From: Streptomyces endocoffeicus
Lineage (GTDB): Bacteria > Actinomycetota > Actinomycetes > Streptomycetales > Streptomycetaceae
NCBI RefSeq assembly: GCF_016741935.1
Contig: NZ_JAERRG010000032.1
Coordinates: forward strand, 1-64,000
DNA length: 64,000 nucleotides
Reading direction: 5' to 3'
Shown here: piece after piece, positions 26,155 to 33,890 of the stretch
Position numbering within the stretch: the first letter of the stretch is position 1
How the letters are laid out: each line of letters begins with the position of its first letter
The notes under the pieces: model-generated
Seen by the model: only the letters and a program-made list of their open reading frames with translations
Databases searched by the model: none
What the model was told of the DNA's origin: nothing
Translations under genes and position numbers: made by a program

Positions 26155-26252
26155 GGTAAAGCCCCTTGGCGTCTGCCGGCAGATAGGGCACTCCCAGAGT
26201 GTGAGCGCCGTATCCGGCCCTATGGCGCCGCAGCGAGACAGTCCGCAGAGGT
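26106..26252. repeat. Dispersed repeat R, copy next to IS type 3
   Basis: Matches 10352-10495 closely (CCGTGTGCGGGCAACCTGG at the left, GAGACAGTCCGCAGAGG at the right). It lies just beyond the 3' end of the IS type 3 transposase remnant at 26284, the same relation as at 10.35-10.55 kb. Confidence 0.6.
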
Positions 26253-26283
26253 TGCCCTTGCCGAGAAATGTCATCCATGCAGG

Positions 26284-27400
26284 TCACGCAGCATGTCGGT
26301 ACTCGTGAAGGATCCCGCCGAGTCGATCGCTTCGTCGTATGTCGAGACGGCTGATTTGCTCAGGATCGTCGATCGGCGTGGGTAGGGCGTGCAGCGGTCC
26401 GGCGTTCGCGATGCCCTGGTGCGGCCGGTGTGCGTTGTGGAACTGCTCGAACTCGCGCAAGATGTGAAGCAGGTGCCGATGGTTCCAAACCAGGGTGCGG
26501 TCCAGGAGTTCCCGTCTGCAGGTCTGTACCCACCGTTCCATGATCGAGTTCATTCTCGGCATCTGAACGCCGCTGAGGACGACCTCGATCCCCGCATTCG
26601 CCAGGATGGCATCGAACAGGGCGGGGAACTTTCCGTCCCGGTCCCTGATCATGTAACGCGCTCGGCAGCCCGCGTCCTCAAGATCCATGGCGAGGTTCTT
26701 CGAGGTTCTTCGCGGTCTGCGCCACTCATGAAGAGGTTGGGTGCGCGGTGGCACCCAGGACCCGGATCCGTCGGCTGGCATGCTCGATGAGGGCGAGCAC
26801 GTACATCCGAGCCCCGGACAGGGTGACCGTTTCGAAGAAGTCACAGGCCAGCAGGGCGTAGGCCTGGGAGCGCAGGAAGTTCGCCCAGGTGCTGGCTCAC
26901 CGCTCGGATGCTGGATCGATACCGGCCTCTTGCAGGATCTCCCAGACGGTTGAAGCGGCCACTTTCACGCCCAGGACGAGCAGTTCGCCGTGCAGGCGGC
27001 GATATCCCCAGCCGGGGTTCTCCCGTGTCAGGCGCAGCACCAGGGCCCGCACGGAGTGCACGGTCCGAGGCCGTCCGGAACGCTTGGGCCGGGAGGCGGC
27101 AGCATGGCGGCGGGGAGAAGGTCGCGGTGCCGGCGGAGCACCGTGTCCGGACGCACCAGCAGCCGCACTCCGCGGAGCACGTCCATGGGGAACCGGTGCA
27201 GCAGCGCCGCCAGAAATGCCCGGTCGCCCGGAGTGAACCGTACCCGGTCCTTGCCGAGTTGGCGTTCCAGCACCGTGATCTGGTGCCGCAAGGCGAGTAT
27301 CTCAACAGCTTTGTCTCGATCGCCCATCGGTAGCAGGCGCAGCATAGCGAACGCATTCGTCACGCCCAGGTAAGGCCAGTCGCAGCAGCACGGTCGATCA
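26284..27400 (-). pseudogene. IS type 3, copy 2: transposase broken by several frameshifts
   Basis: Pieces in three frames add up to a nearly full-length protein. They are YLGVTNAFAMLRLLP and VEILALRHQITVLERQLGKD (27.2-27.4 kb), FLAALLHRFPMDVLRGVRLL, then after breaks near 27090, 26880 and 26710 the C-terminal part NLAMDLEDAGCRARYMIRDR. The Glu motif (MNSIMERWVQTCRRELLDR) and the complete end DRLGGILHEYRHAA follow. A duplication of CGAGGTTCTT near 26695-26710 causes one break. The C-terminal half is better preserved than in copy 1. Confidence 0.75.
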
Positions 27401-27574
27401 TCTTGCCGCGGCGAGCACCAGCCTCGCGGGAGCGCCCGTTCAGGCGACTTCTCCGGTCGACCCCGAACACGGCGCGCACCTCCTCCCACCAGGGCGGATG
27501 AGGTTTTCGGCAAGAGCACGGTCCACAGTGGGAAGGGCGGGCAGATGACGCCCACGCGGGCGGCGTCGTGAGAG

Positions 27575-28501
27575 TTACCTGGGCGTACCGTGAGCGTCGG
27601 TCATCAGCCCGGCGAGGTCGTCGGGGGACAGGAAGGAGGGCGGTGGCGGCGGGCCCCAGCTGAACAGGCCCTTGGCGCCCTCCAGGACCTCCGGGGTCCA
27701 CAGCTGGTCGTCAACGATGCAGTCCATGTCGGAGTAGTACTCCGAGAAGTTGCCGGCTGGGTCCTTGAGGTACCAGAAGAAGTTGGATCCGGCGTGGTGG
27801 CGGCCGAGGCCCCAGACGTGCCGCTCCGGATGGTCTTCGAGCATGGCGGCGGCGCCCCGGCCGACGTCGTCGATGTCGTCGACCTGCCATGAGGTGTGGT
27901 GCAGGAAGGCGATCGGGGCGGCCAGTACGAGGACGTTGTGGTGGTCGGTGGAGCAGCGTAGGAAGGCGCCCTGGTCCTTGATGTAGTCGGACGCCTTGAA
28001 GCCAAGGCCGTCGCGGAAGAAGACGGTGGTGGCGTCGAAGTCCAGGGTGCCGAGGACGACGTGGCCGAGCTTGCGGGGCCGTACGGGGTCGGTGCGCAGG
28101 ACGCCCGGCGCGCGGGCGCCGGTTCGGTCGTGGCGGCCGGGCCCGTTATAGGCGGTGCCCGGGACCGGGGCCTGGGCGAGCCGCGGGGCCACCTCCAGCA
28201 CCGCGCGGACGCCGGTAGCCCTGTCATGGGCCGTCAGCCGGTTCTGCTCGGAGCGGCTGTCGATGCCGAGACGGTGCAGGCGCGAGGCGGCCGCGGCCAG
28301 GTCGTCGGGGGTGTCGGCGCCGATGCGTATCTCGACCAGGCGGCGGGTCGGGGTCGGGACGATGCGCAGCTGGCGGCCGCCGTCCCGGCTCGCGAACCAG
28401 CCGTTGTCGGCCGGTGTGAGGCCGAACTCCGTGTAGTACGCGGCTGTCTCGGCTGCGTTGGGGACTCCCATCGTGAGGGAGGTCAGACGGTGCAGTGCCA
28501 T
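27575..28501 (-). CDS. Extradiol ring-cleavage dioxygenase (VOC fold), paralog 1
   Basis: 308 residues with two vicinal-oxygen-chelate modules, as in BphC/HsaC-type catechol 2,3-dioxygenases. The Fe(II) ligands can be placed in the second module: His147 in KLGHVVLG, His201 or His202 in FLHHTSWQVDD, and Glu254 in NFSEYYSDMD. The substrate should be a catechol or related ene-diol made by the FAD monooxygenases of the cluster. It is the last gene of the minus-strand operon and lies 33 bases after the FAH gene. It differs in sequence from the dioxygenase at 30.4 kb, so the two probably act on different intermediates or substrates. Confidence 0.88.
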   Translation of the reverse strand: MALHRLTSLTMGVPNAAETAAYYTEFGLTPADNGWFASRDGGRQLRIVPTPTRRLVEIRIGADTPDDLAAAASRLHRLGIDSRSEQNRLTAHDRATGVRAVLEVAPRLAQAPVPGTAYNGPGRHDRTGARAPGVLRTDPVRPRKLGHVVLGTLDFDATTVFFRDGLGFKASDYIKDQGAFLRCSTDHHNVLVLAAPIAFLHHTSWQVDDIDDVGRGAAAMLEDHPERHVWGLGRHHAGSNFFWYLKDPAGNFSEYYSDMDCIVDDQLWTPEVLEGAKGLFSWGPPPPPSFLSPDDLAGLMTDAHGTPR

Positions 28502-28534
28502 GTTGGACTCCTTTGTCCGTGCTGCGGCCCGGGG

Positions 28535-29377
28535 TTACGCCACGAAGGTCTGACGCAGCTCGCCGACGCCCTCGACGAAGCTGACGAGCTCGTCCCCGGG
28601 GGCCGGCCAGCGCTGGGGGCCGCGTCCGAAGCCGACGCCGGCGGGGGTGCCGGTGAAGATGACGTCGCCGGGGAGCAGCGGGAGGACCGCGGAGAGGCGG
28701 GCGATCAGGGTGGGAACGGGGAAGATCAGTTCGCGGGTACGGTCCTTCTGGACCTCCTCGCCGTTGACGGTGCAGCTCAGCTCGAGGTCGTCGGGGTTGT
28801 TGAACTCGTCGGGGGTGACCAGGCACGGTCCGAGGGGAGCGAAGCCGGGGCAGGACTTGCCCACGCTGAACTGCGGTGCCGGGCCGGACTGCTGCAGCAG
28901 CCGTTCAGAGATGTCCTGCCCGGCTGTCAGCCCGGCCACGTGATCCCAGGCGTCCGCTTCGGATACCGATTCGGTGCGGCGGCCGATCACGGCGACCAGC
29001 TCGACCTCCCAGTCGGTGTGGCCGCCCTCGGGGAGCCGCACCTGGCTGACGGGCCCGGATATGGCGGTGGCGTACGTGGTGAAGACCAGTGGCAGCCCCT
29101 CGGGCACGTCGAATCCCGACTCGGCGGCGTGGTCGCGGTAGTTCAGCCCGATAGCGAAGGTCTGCCGGGGCAGTGGTGTGGGCGGGCCGAGGTCGGTCGC
29201 AGCGAAGGGCTCCCCCTCGGGGAGATCCGCGGTGTCGGCCCAGGCCCGGAACTCCTCCCAGCGTTCGTAGACGGCCTGAGGGTCGGCCGCGAACCGGCCC
29301 GCGCCTGCCCGCCGCACGTCGACGGCGCGGCCGTCGCGGAGCAGGGCCAGACGGCCGGCGAGGTTGACAATCCGCAT
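28535..29377 (-). CDS. Fumarylacetoacetate hydrolase family protein
   Basis: 280 residues from ATG 29377 (MRIVNLAGRLALLRDGRAVD). Family motifs: FAIGLNYRDHAAESG, a metal Glu in DWEVELVAVIGR, and PGDVIFTGTPAGVGFGRGP. FAH-fold enzymes hydrolyse or hydrate 2-keto-enoate products of ring cleavage, or decarboxylate them. In this operon it would act after the extradiol dioxygenase and the alpha/beta hydrolases. The in-frame start at 29434 has no good ribosome site; GGAGTCACACC precedes 29377. The 90-base gap before it holds no gene. Confidence 0.9.
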   Translation of the reverse strand: MRIVNLAGRLALLRDGRAVDVRRAGAGRFAADPQAVYERWEEFRAWADTADLPEGEPFAATDLGPPTPLPRQTFAIGLNYRDHAAESGFDVPEGLPLVFTTYATAISGPVSQVRLPEGGHTDWEVELVAVIGRRTESVSEADAWDHVAGLTAGQDISERLLQQSGPAPQFSVGKSCPGFAPLGPCLVTPDEFNNPDDLELSCTVNGEEVQKDRTRELIFPVPTLIARLSAVLPLLPGDVIFTGTPAGVGFGRGPQRWPAPGDELVSFVEGVGELRQTFVA

Positions 29378-29467
29378 GGTGTGACTCCTGTAACTGGGTG
29401 TACTGAAAGAGGAAGGGGGCCGGCGGCTCGGCACGGTTACGGTCCGAGGCGCCGGCCCCGTTGGTGC

Positions 29468-29932
29468 TCAGCCCTCGGCGGGACGGAGCGGCTCGGCATC
29501 CAGCAGGGCGAACAGGACGGTGCAGGGCCGGCCGGAGCGGTTGTCCCAGGCGTGGCTGGTGCCGCGCTGGACCAGCACGTCGCCGGCGCGCAGGAGGGTC
29601 TCGCCGTCGTCGAGGACGCTGTAGACCTCGCCGTCGATGACGTAGGCGTAGTCGAGGGAATCCGTGCGGTGGACGAACGCGGACCCGCCCGGCTCGCGCG
29701 GCGGGAACTCGACCACCCGCAGCACGCTGCCCCGGGCCGGGGGCGGCAGCGGCACCCCGGGGCCGACCGGGTCGCGGTAGTCGGTCGCGTTGCCGGGGCG
29801 TCCCTCGTGCAGCCAGAGATTCGTCACGGTGGCGTCGGCGGTGGTCTCGACGTGCGGGCACACGCGGTCCTCGACGACGGTGGACCGTCCTTCGCCGTCG
29901 CGGCCGGTGACGATCCTTCGGATCTCGCGCAT
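29468..29932 (-). CDS. Cupin-domain protein
   Basis: 154 residues from ATG 29932, whose A is shared with the stop of the upstream gene (TGATG). Residues 75-140 form a cupin barrel: FVHRTDSLDYAYVIDGEV and then GDVLVQRGTSHAWDN, which hold the metal-ligand His/Glu-type positions only in part. Such small cupins act as dioxygenases, isomerases or binding proteins in aromatic pathways. The specific reaction cannot be told. Translational coupling to the lipocalin-like gene suggests joint function. Confidence 0.8.
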   Translation of the reverse strand: MREIRRIVTGRDGEGRSTVVEDRVCPHVETTADATVTNLWLHEGRPGNATDYRDPVGPGVPLPPPARGSVLRVVEFPPREPGGSAFVHRTDSLDYAYVIDGEVYSVLDDGETLLRAGDVLVQRGTSHAWDNRSGRPCTVLFALLDAEPLRPAEG

Positions 29933-30396
29933 CACCGGCCCTCCGTCCCTGTGCGCTGCCAGCGGATGTAGCTGCCGAGCCACTCGCCGCCCATCTTCAT
30001 CGGAGGTGTGTCGAGCTTCAGGGTGTTCTCGTCCTCGAAGATGCACGTCCTGGTGAGGTCGGTGCCGACGAAGTTCGGGAACGTCGCGATCTCCACGTGG
30101 TGGACGACCGCCTCGGTCAGCTCGTCGACGTCGTAGGTGCCGGCGTACGCGATGACCGAGCGGTACGCGTCGGCCCGCTCCTGCTGCGTGCCGCCGTCGA
30201 GCGAGCCGTCGGCGAAGGGGGGCCGCTCGAGGAGCGTCAGGTTGGCGCTCATCGTCCCCTCGTCGGTGTAGATGAGCAGTCCGGCGCAGTCGGCCGCCGG
30301 GCCGAGGGGCGGGTCGAGCTCCTCCTCGCCGCAGAAGACCTTCCAGTCGGTCATCCGCCAGCTGCCGGAGAGCCGGGTACGCACCGAGGTCGTCAT
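29932..30396 (-). CDS. Lipocalin-like domain protein
   Basis: 154 residues starting MTTSVRTRLSGSWRMTDWKV. It matches the small lipocalin-like family found in bacterial and fungal pathways: DCAGLLIYTDEGTMSANLTL, YAGTYDVDE, VVHHVEIATFPNFVGTDLTR, EDENTLKLDTPP. There is no signal peptide, so it is cytoplasmic. Members may be isomerases or cyclases, or bind hydrophobic intermediates. It follows the second dioxygenase gene by 14 bases and overlaps the cupin gene by one base. Confidence 0.8.
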   Translation of the reverse strand: MTTSVRTRLSGSWRMTDWKVFCGEEELDPPLGPAADCAGLLIYTDEGTMSANLTLLERPPFADGSLDGGTQQERADAYRSVIAYAGTYDVDELTEAVVHHVEIATFPNFVGTDLTRTCIFEDENTLKLDTPPMKMGGEWLGSYIRWQRTGTEGR

Positions 30397-30410
30397 GTCG
30401 TCCCCTCCGC

Positions 30411-31358
30411 TCACATCGGGGGTGCGACGAACAGGCCGCGGTCGACGTCGTTCTGCGAGCGGGCTGCGACGAACTCGTTCATGTTGTTCGCGGTGCCCCA
30501 CACGTCGGAGTTGGCGGGATCGCGCACGTCGTAGAGGTGCGGGTGCCAGGTGTCCTCGTCGATCGTCTCGACCTCGGTGGTGTACTCGACGGTGTTTCCC
30601 GCCTTGTCGAGGAAGTAGCTGAACGAGTTGTCCCCGGCGAGGTGCCGCCCAGGGCCCCAGAGCCGCTCGTAGCCCAGGCGGTGCAGGCGGCCGGTGCCGC
30701 GCATGAACTCGTCGATGCCGCGCATCTCGAACGAGGCGTGGTGGAAGGCGGCGTGCGGGCCGCGAACGAAGCCGAAGCTGTGGTGGAAGGTGTTGCACCG
30801 CAGGAACCACATGATCTCGCGGTCGCCGATGCACATCGTGTCGGTCAGCCGGAATCCGAGGTGGTCGGTGTACCAGCGGACGGTTGCCTCCGGCGTCGGC
30901 GTGTTCATCAGCACGTGCGAGAGTTTCACCGGGACGGGCTCGCGCGCCTCGATCTTCCGGTGCCTGCGCACCGCGACGTCCGCGGAGACTTCGACGACAC
31001 GTCCCTCGTTGTCGAAGAACCGGACGCCGTAGCCGCCGCCCGGAGTGTCCATCACGCGGGGCTCGTGTATCAGCCGCACGCCCTGGGCGATCAGCCGCTC
31101 GGCGAGGGTGTCCACGTCGGCGGGGCTGGGGGCGCCGAACGCGATGAGGTCGGTGCGCTTCTGGCCGTCCTGGCGGAGGCGGACGACGTACTGCTCGGGC
31201 GAGCCCTCAGCGGCGAGGAAGGAGACTCCCGAGTCGTGGGCCGTCTCTGTCAGCCCCCAGGTCTCCTGGTAGAACGCGCGCTGTTCGGCGAAGTTCGGCA
31301 TCGCGATGTCGACGTGCCGCAGGTGGGTGATCAGGGGGGCGACGGTGTTGGTGGTCAT
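30411..31358 (-). CDS. Extradiol ring-cleavage dioxygenase (VOC fold), paralog 2
   Basis: 315 residues, two VOC modules. Likely Fe(II) ligands: His148 in KLSHVLMNT, His206 or His207 in FHHASFEMRG, and Glu258 in GNTVEYTTEV. The sequence around the active site (HHSFGFVRGPHAAFHHASFE) is that of class I extradiol enzymes. It lies one base after the hydrolase stop and is clearly in the same operon. The presence of two complete, distinct extradiol enzymes is a feature of this cluster. Confidence 0.88.
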   Translation of the reverse strand: MTTNTVAPLITHLRHVDIAMPNFAEQRAFYQETWGLTETAHDSGVSFLAAEGSPEQYVVRLRQDGQKRTDLIAFGAPSPADVDTLAERLIAQGVRLIHEPRVMDTPGGGYGVRFFDNEGRVVEVSADVAVRRHRKIEAREPVPVKLSHVLMNTPTPEATVRWYTDHLGFRLTDTMCIGDREIMWFLRCNTFHHSFGFVRGPHAAFHHASFEMRGIDEFMRGTGRLHRLGYERLWGPGRHLAGDNSFSYFLDKAGNTVEYTTEVETIDEDTWHPHLYDVRDPANSDVWGTANNMNEFVAARSQNDVDRGLFVAPPM

Positions 31359-31359
31359 G

Positions 31360-32583
31360 TCAGTTTCCTTCTTTCGCTGTCGGGCCGAGCCGGTCGGCCA
31401 GCCAGTCGGCGATGGTGGGCAGGACCGGGCCGGAGCCCATGTGTCCGCCGGGGAAGAGCCGGGCGGTCTTCGGGTCGCCGTGCTCGAGGGCGAGGTGGAT
31501 GTCGGCGGCGGCGTTCTGCTGGTCGTCCTTGCCGTTGACCAGCAGCAGCGGGCAGGACTCGCGGTCCAGGACCCCCTGGTCGAGCAGGGAGAGCTCGGGG
31601 CAGCGCACGACGTAGTCGGCGAAGGTGCTGCCGCCGAAGATGCGGGCGCGGGCCGGCATGAGGTCCATCAGGTAGGACGAGGCGTGCCGGGACTTCTCCT
31701 GCCACTCGGGCTGAAACGTCAGGTGCACTCCGCCGCCCCAGTTGACCGCGGCGGCGAGGCGTTCGCGGTGCGTGTGTGCCAGCTTCATCGCCCAGTAGCC
31801 GCCGAAGGACAGGCCGAGGGCTGCGACCCGGTCACCGTCGAGGTCGTCCCTGCCCTGCAGCCAGTCGAAGACGGGGTCCCACTGGCGTTCCGCATCCGGC
31901 CCTGCCAGCACGGGGGACTGGCCGACGCCCGGCTTATCGAGGTGCACCGTGGCGAAGCCGCGCTCACGCAGCAGCCGGCCACGGGCGTAGCTCTCCTCCT
32001 TCCACACGTCGATGCCGCCCCACATCAACACCACCGGCGGCCTGGCCGAGCCGCCGGGCGGCCGGGCAACCAGGAACGTGACGGAGTCGCCCTCGCCCTC
32101 GCGCCCTTCGAACGGGACGCTCACCCGCTCGACCGGGGTGTCCTCCAGCTCGCAGACCCGGGCGAAGTAGGTTCGGGCCTGCTCGTACGCGGCCAGCTTG
32201 GCAGGATGGAGGGGGGAGGGGTACCGGCCGAGGAACGCGAACTGGTAGGCCTGCCACCAGTTCTCCAGCGCGGCGCGCCGGTCGCCGTCGGCCTCGGCAC
32301 GCTCGGCGGCAGCCGCGAACTCCGTCGCGCCGCCGAGCCAGTGCTTGGCCCACCGGACCGGGTCGAGGCCGGGCAGCGTCTCAATGTATTGGGCGGCCGC
32401 AGCCTCGCCGATGGCGTTGAACGGGTTGCGCCGCTCCGCGAGATGCGTGCGCAGCCACGCCTTCGCCTCGGGCAGGGACGGAGCGTCCTGTGGGGAGTCT
32501 GCTGCGACGTCGTGCTGCGTGACGTCGTGTTGTGCGTCTGTTGGGGACAACTCAACCTCCTGTGTCATACCGGCTCGTGTCAC
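31360..32583 (-). CDS. Alpha/beta hydrolase with N-terminal cap, C-C bond hydrolase-like
   Basis: 407 residues from a GTG at 32583 that overlaps the stop of the upstream monooxygenase gene by four bases (GTGA). An ATG at 32568 is an alternative. An N-terminal helical cap of about 170 residues precedes the hydrolase core. The core has an oxyanion turn VVLMWGGIDVWKEE, a nucleophile Ser in ALGLSFGGYWA, an acid region LLVNGKDDQQNAA and a final His in FPGGHMGSG. This layout recalls FrsA/pseudooxynicotine-hydrolase-type enzymes that split C-C or ester bonds of aromatic ketones. It is paralogous to the hydrolase at 35.5 kb. Confidence 0.85.
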   Translation of the reverse strand: MTRAGMTQEVELSPTDAQHDVTQHDVAADSPQDAPSLPEAKAWLRTHLAERRNPFNAIGEAAAAQYIETLPGLDPVRWAKHWLGGATEFAAAAERAEADGDRRAALENWWQAYQFAFLGRYPSPLHPAKLAAYEQARTYFARVCELEDTPVERVSVPFEGREGEGDSVTFLVARPPGGSARPPVVLMWGGIDVWKEESYARGRLLRERGFATVHLDKPGVGQSPVLAGPDAERQWDPVFDWLQGRDDLDGDRVAALGLSFGGYWAMKLAHTHRERLAAAVNWGGGVHLTFQPEWQEKSRHASSYLMDLMPARARIFGGSTFADYVVRCPELSLLDQGVLDRESCPLLLVNGKDDQQNAAADIHLALEHGDPKTARLFPGGHMGSGPVLPTIADWLADRLGPTAKEGN

Positions 32584-33704
32584 GCCGGCTGCGCCATCTG
32601 CCGATGGCAGGCGTCGATGAGCTGGTGCGAGTCGCGGTGCCGCTGTTCCTGCTCAAGGCGGGAGATCGCCACTGAGGTCTTCACCAGGACCGAGCACCGC
32701 TCCCAGCGGCGGTCGGTGAACGACTCGAGGGCCTTCGGCACGTCCTGCTGCCGGTCCAGCTCCTCGGCGAGGATCAGGCCGTCTTCGATGGCGAGGGCGG
32801 CGCCACTGGTCATCTGGGGCGAGGGCGCGTGCGCGGCGTCGCCGATCACGACGCTGCTGCCGTGGGACCACGGCGCATCGACGATCACGGTCTGCACCGG
32901 CCGCCGGACCACCGAACCGGAGCGTGCGACCAGCGGCCGGAACTCGGCCACCCGTCCGGCGAACGACGCCAGAAGTTCGGCCATCCGCTCCGCGAGTTCG
33001 GAATCCGGCAGCACGTCGGGCCGCACCCCGTTCTCGGTGAGGAAGACGTAGGCCTGGGTCGCGGAGATCGGCACGAGTCCCGTCTGGTGGCCGGTGCTCG
33101 CGTAGGTGTGGATCCCGGTGGCCCAGTCGGGGCGCGGCACGAGCGCCCGCCACACCATCTGGCCGTGGTAGTCGACCGGGGCGGTGCAACCGGTGAGGTC
33201 GCGGACAGTCGAGCGGATACCGTCGGCACCCACCAGCAGGTCGACGGTGCGCGTCGTGCCGTCGGTCAGCTCGGCATGCACCTGTCCGGCCTGCTGTGCC
33301 AGTCGGGAGACGCTGAGCCCGTAGCGGATCCGCACCCCGAGCCGCAGCGCCGCCGTGTGCAGGATGCGGTGCAGCTCCGGGCGCGCGATCCCCGCCATGG
33401 CGGGGCGGTCCTCGCCGAGCAGGCAGGGGAGCGCGACCGGGGCCACCGCTCCATGTGCGTCGGTGTTGGTGATCGTGCGCATGCCGTATCCGGCGGTGAG
33501 GCACTGGTCGGCCAGCCCGAGCTGGTCGAGTGCGCGGAGCGAGGGGCCGGTCAGGCTCAGCCCCCAGCCGACGGTGGCTCCCTCGGCGCTCGTCTCGGCG
33601 ACCTCGACGAGCCATCCCCGCCGGGCCAGGGCGCTCGCCGCCGTCAGTCCCGCGATGCCGGCGCCGACGATCAGCGCCGACCGGACGTCGTCTGTGTTCT
33701 CCAT
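32580..33704 (-). CDS. FAD-dependent aromatic monooxygenase, group A
   Basis: 374 residues from ATG 33704 (MENTDDVRSALIVGAGIAGL). The N-terminal dinucleotide fold has GAGIAGLTAASALARRG, the second FAD/NADPH motif is VGADGIRSTVRDL, and the third is VIGDAAHAPSPQMTSGAALA. These flavoproteins hydroxylate phenols or acids with NAD(P)H and O2 in the cytoplasm. Together with the divergent MhpA-like enzyme it could turn a mono-hydroxylated ring into the catechol cleaved by the dioxygenases. It is the first gene of the leftward operon and starts 187 bases from the divergent gene, with the operator between. Confidence 0.9.
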   Translation of the reverse strand: MENTDDVRSALIVGAGIAGLTAASALARRGWLVEVAETSAEGATVGWGLSLTGPSLRALDQLGLADQCLTAGYGMRTITNTDAHGAVAPVALPCLLGEDRPAMAGIARPELHRILHTAALRLGVRIRYGLSVSRLAQQAGQVHAELTDGTTRTVDLLVGADGIRSTVRDLTGCTAPVDYHGQMVWRALVPRPDWATGIHTYASTGHQTGLVPISATQAYVFLTENGVRPDVLPDSELAERMAELLASFAGRVAEFRPLVARSGSVVRRPVQTVIVDAPWSHGSSVVIGDAAHAPSPQMTSGAALAIEDGLILAEELDRQQDVPKALESFTDRRWERCSVLVKTSVAISRLEQEQRHRDSHQLIDACHRQMAQPA

Positions 33705-33762
33705 GGGTCCAGTCCTCCTTGGCGAATTGCCCGGCCAAGGTAGGTACGCGACGGCGGGAACC

Positions 33763-33837
33763 AAGTCCGGTTCGGGCGGGTCTTGTCCGGTTCCGGCAAC
33801 GGGTCCGGGATCGGATACCGGACGCCGGAACCGGACA
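33763..33837. promoter_or_regulatory. Operator region between the two divergent aromatic operons
   Basis: A perfect 14-bp inverted repeat: TGTCCGGTTCCGGC at 33784-33797 and GCCGGAACCGGACA at 33824-33837, centres 40 bases apart. A third partial copy (AGTCCGGTTCGGG, starting at 33764) lies upstream in the same orientation as the first. The spacing of about four helical turns would suit an AraC-family dimer or two dimers; the AraC-type gene at 36.6 kb is the likely partner. Position between divergent starts (33704 and 33891) means it could switch both operons together. Confidence 0.65.
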
Positions 33838-33890
33838 GGGAGTCCGCGGCCGACTGCCTAGCGTGTGCGGCACAACCAAGGGAGGGGACG

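Noticed and set aside
28061..29971. 636-residue plus-strand open frame
   Set aside because: Antisense to the dioxygenase, FAH and cupin genes.
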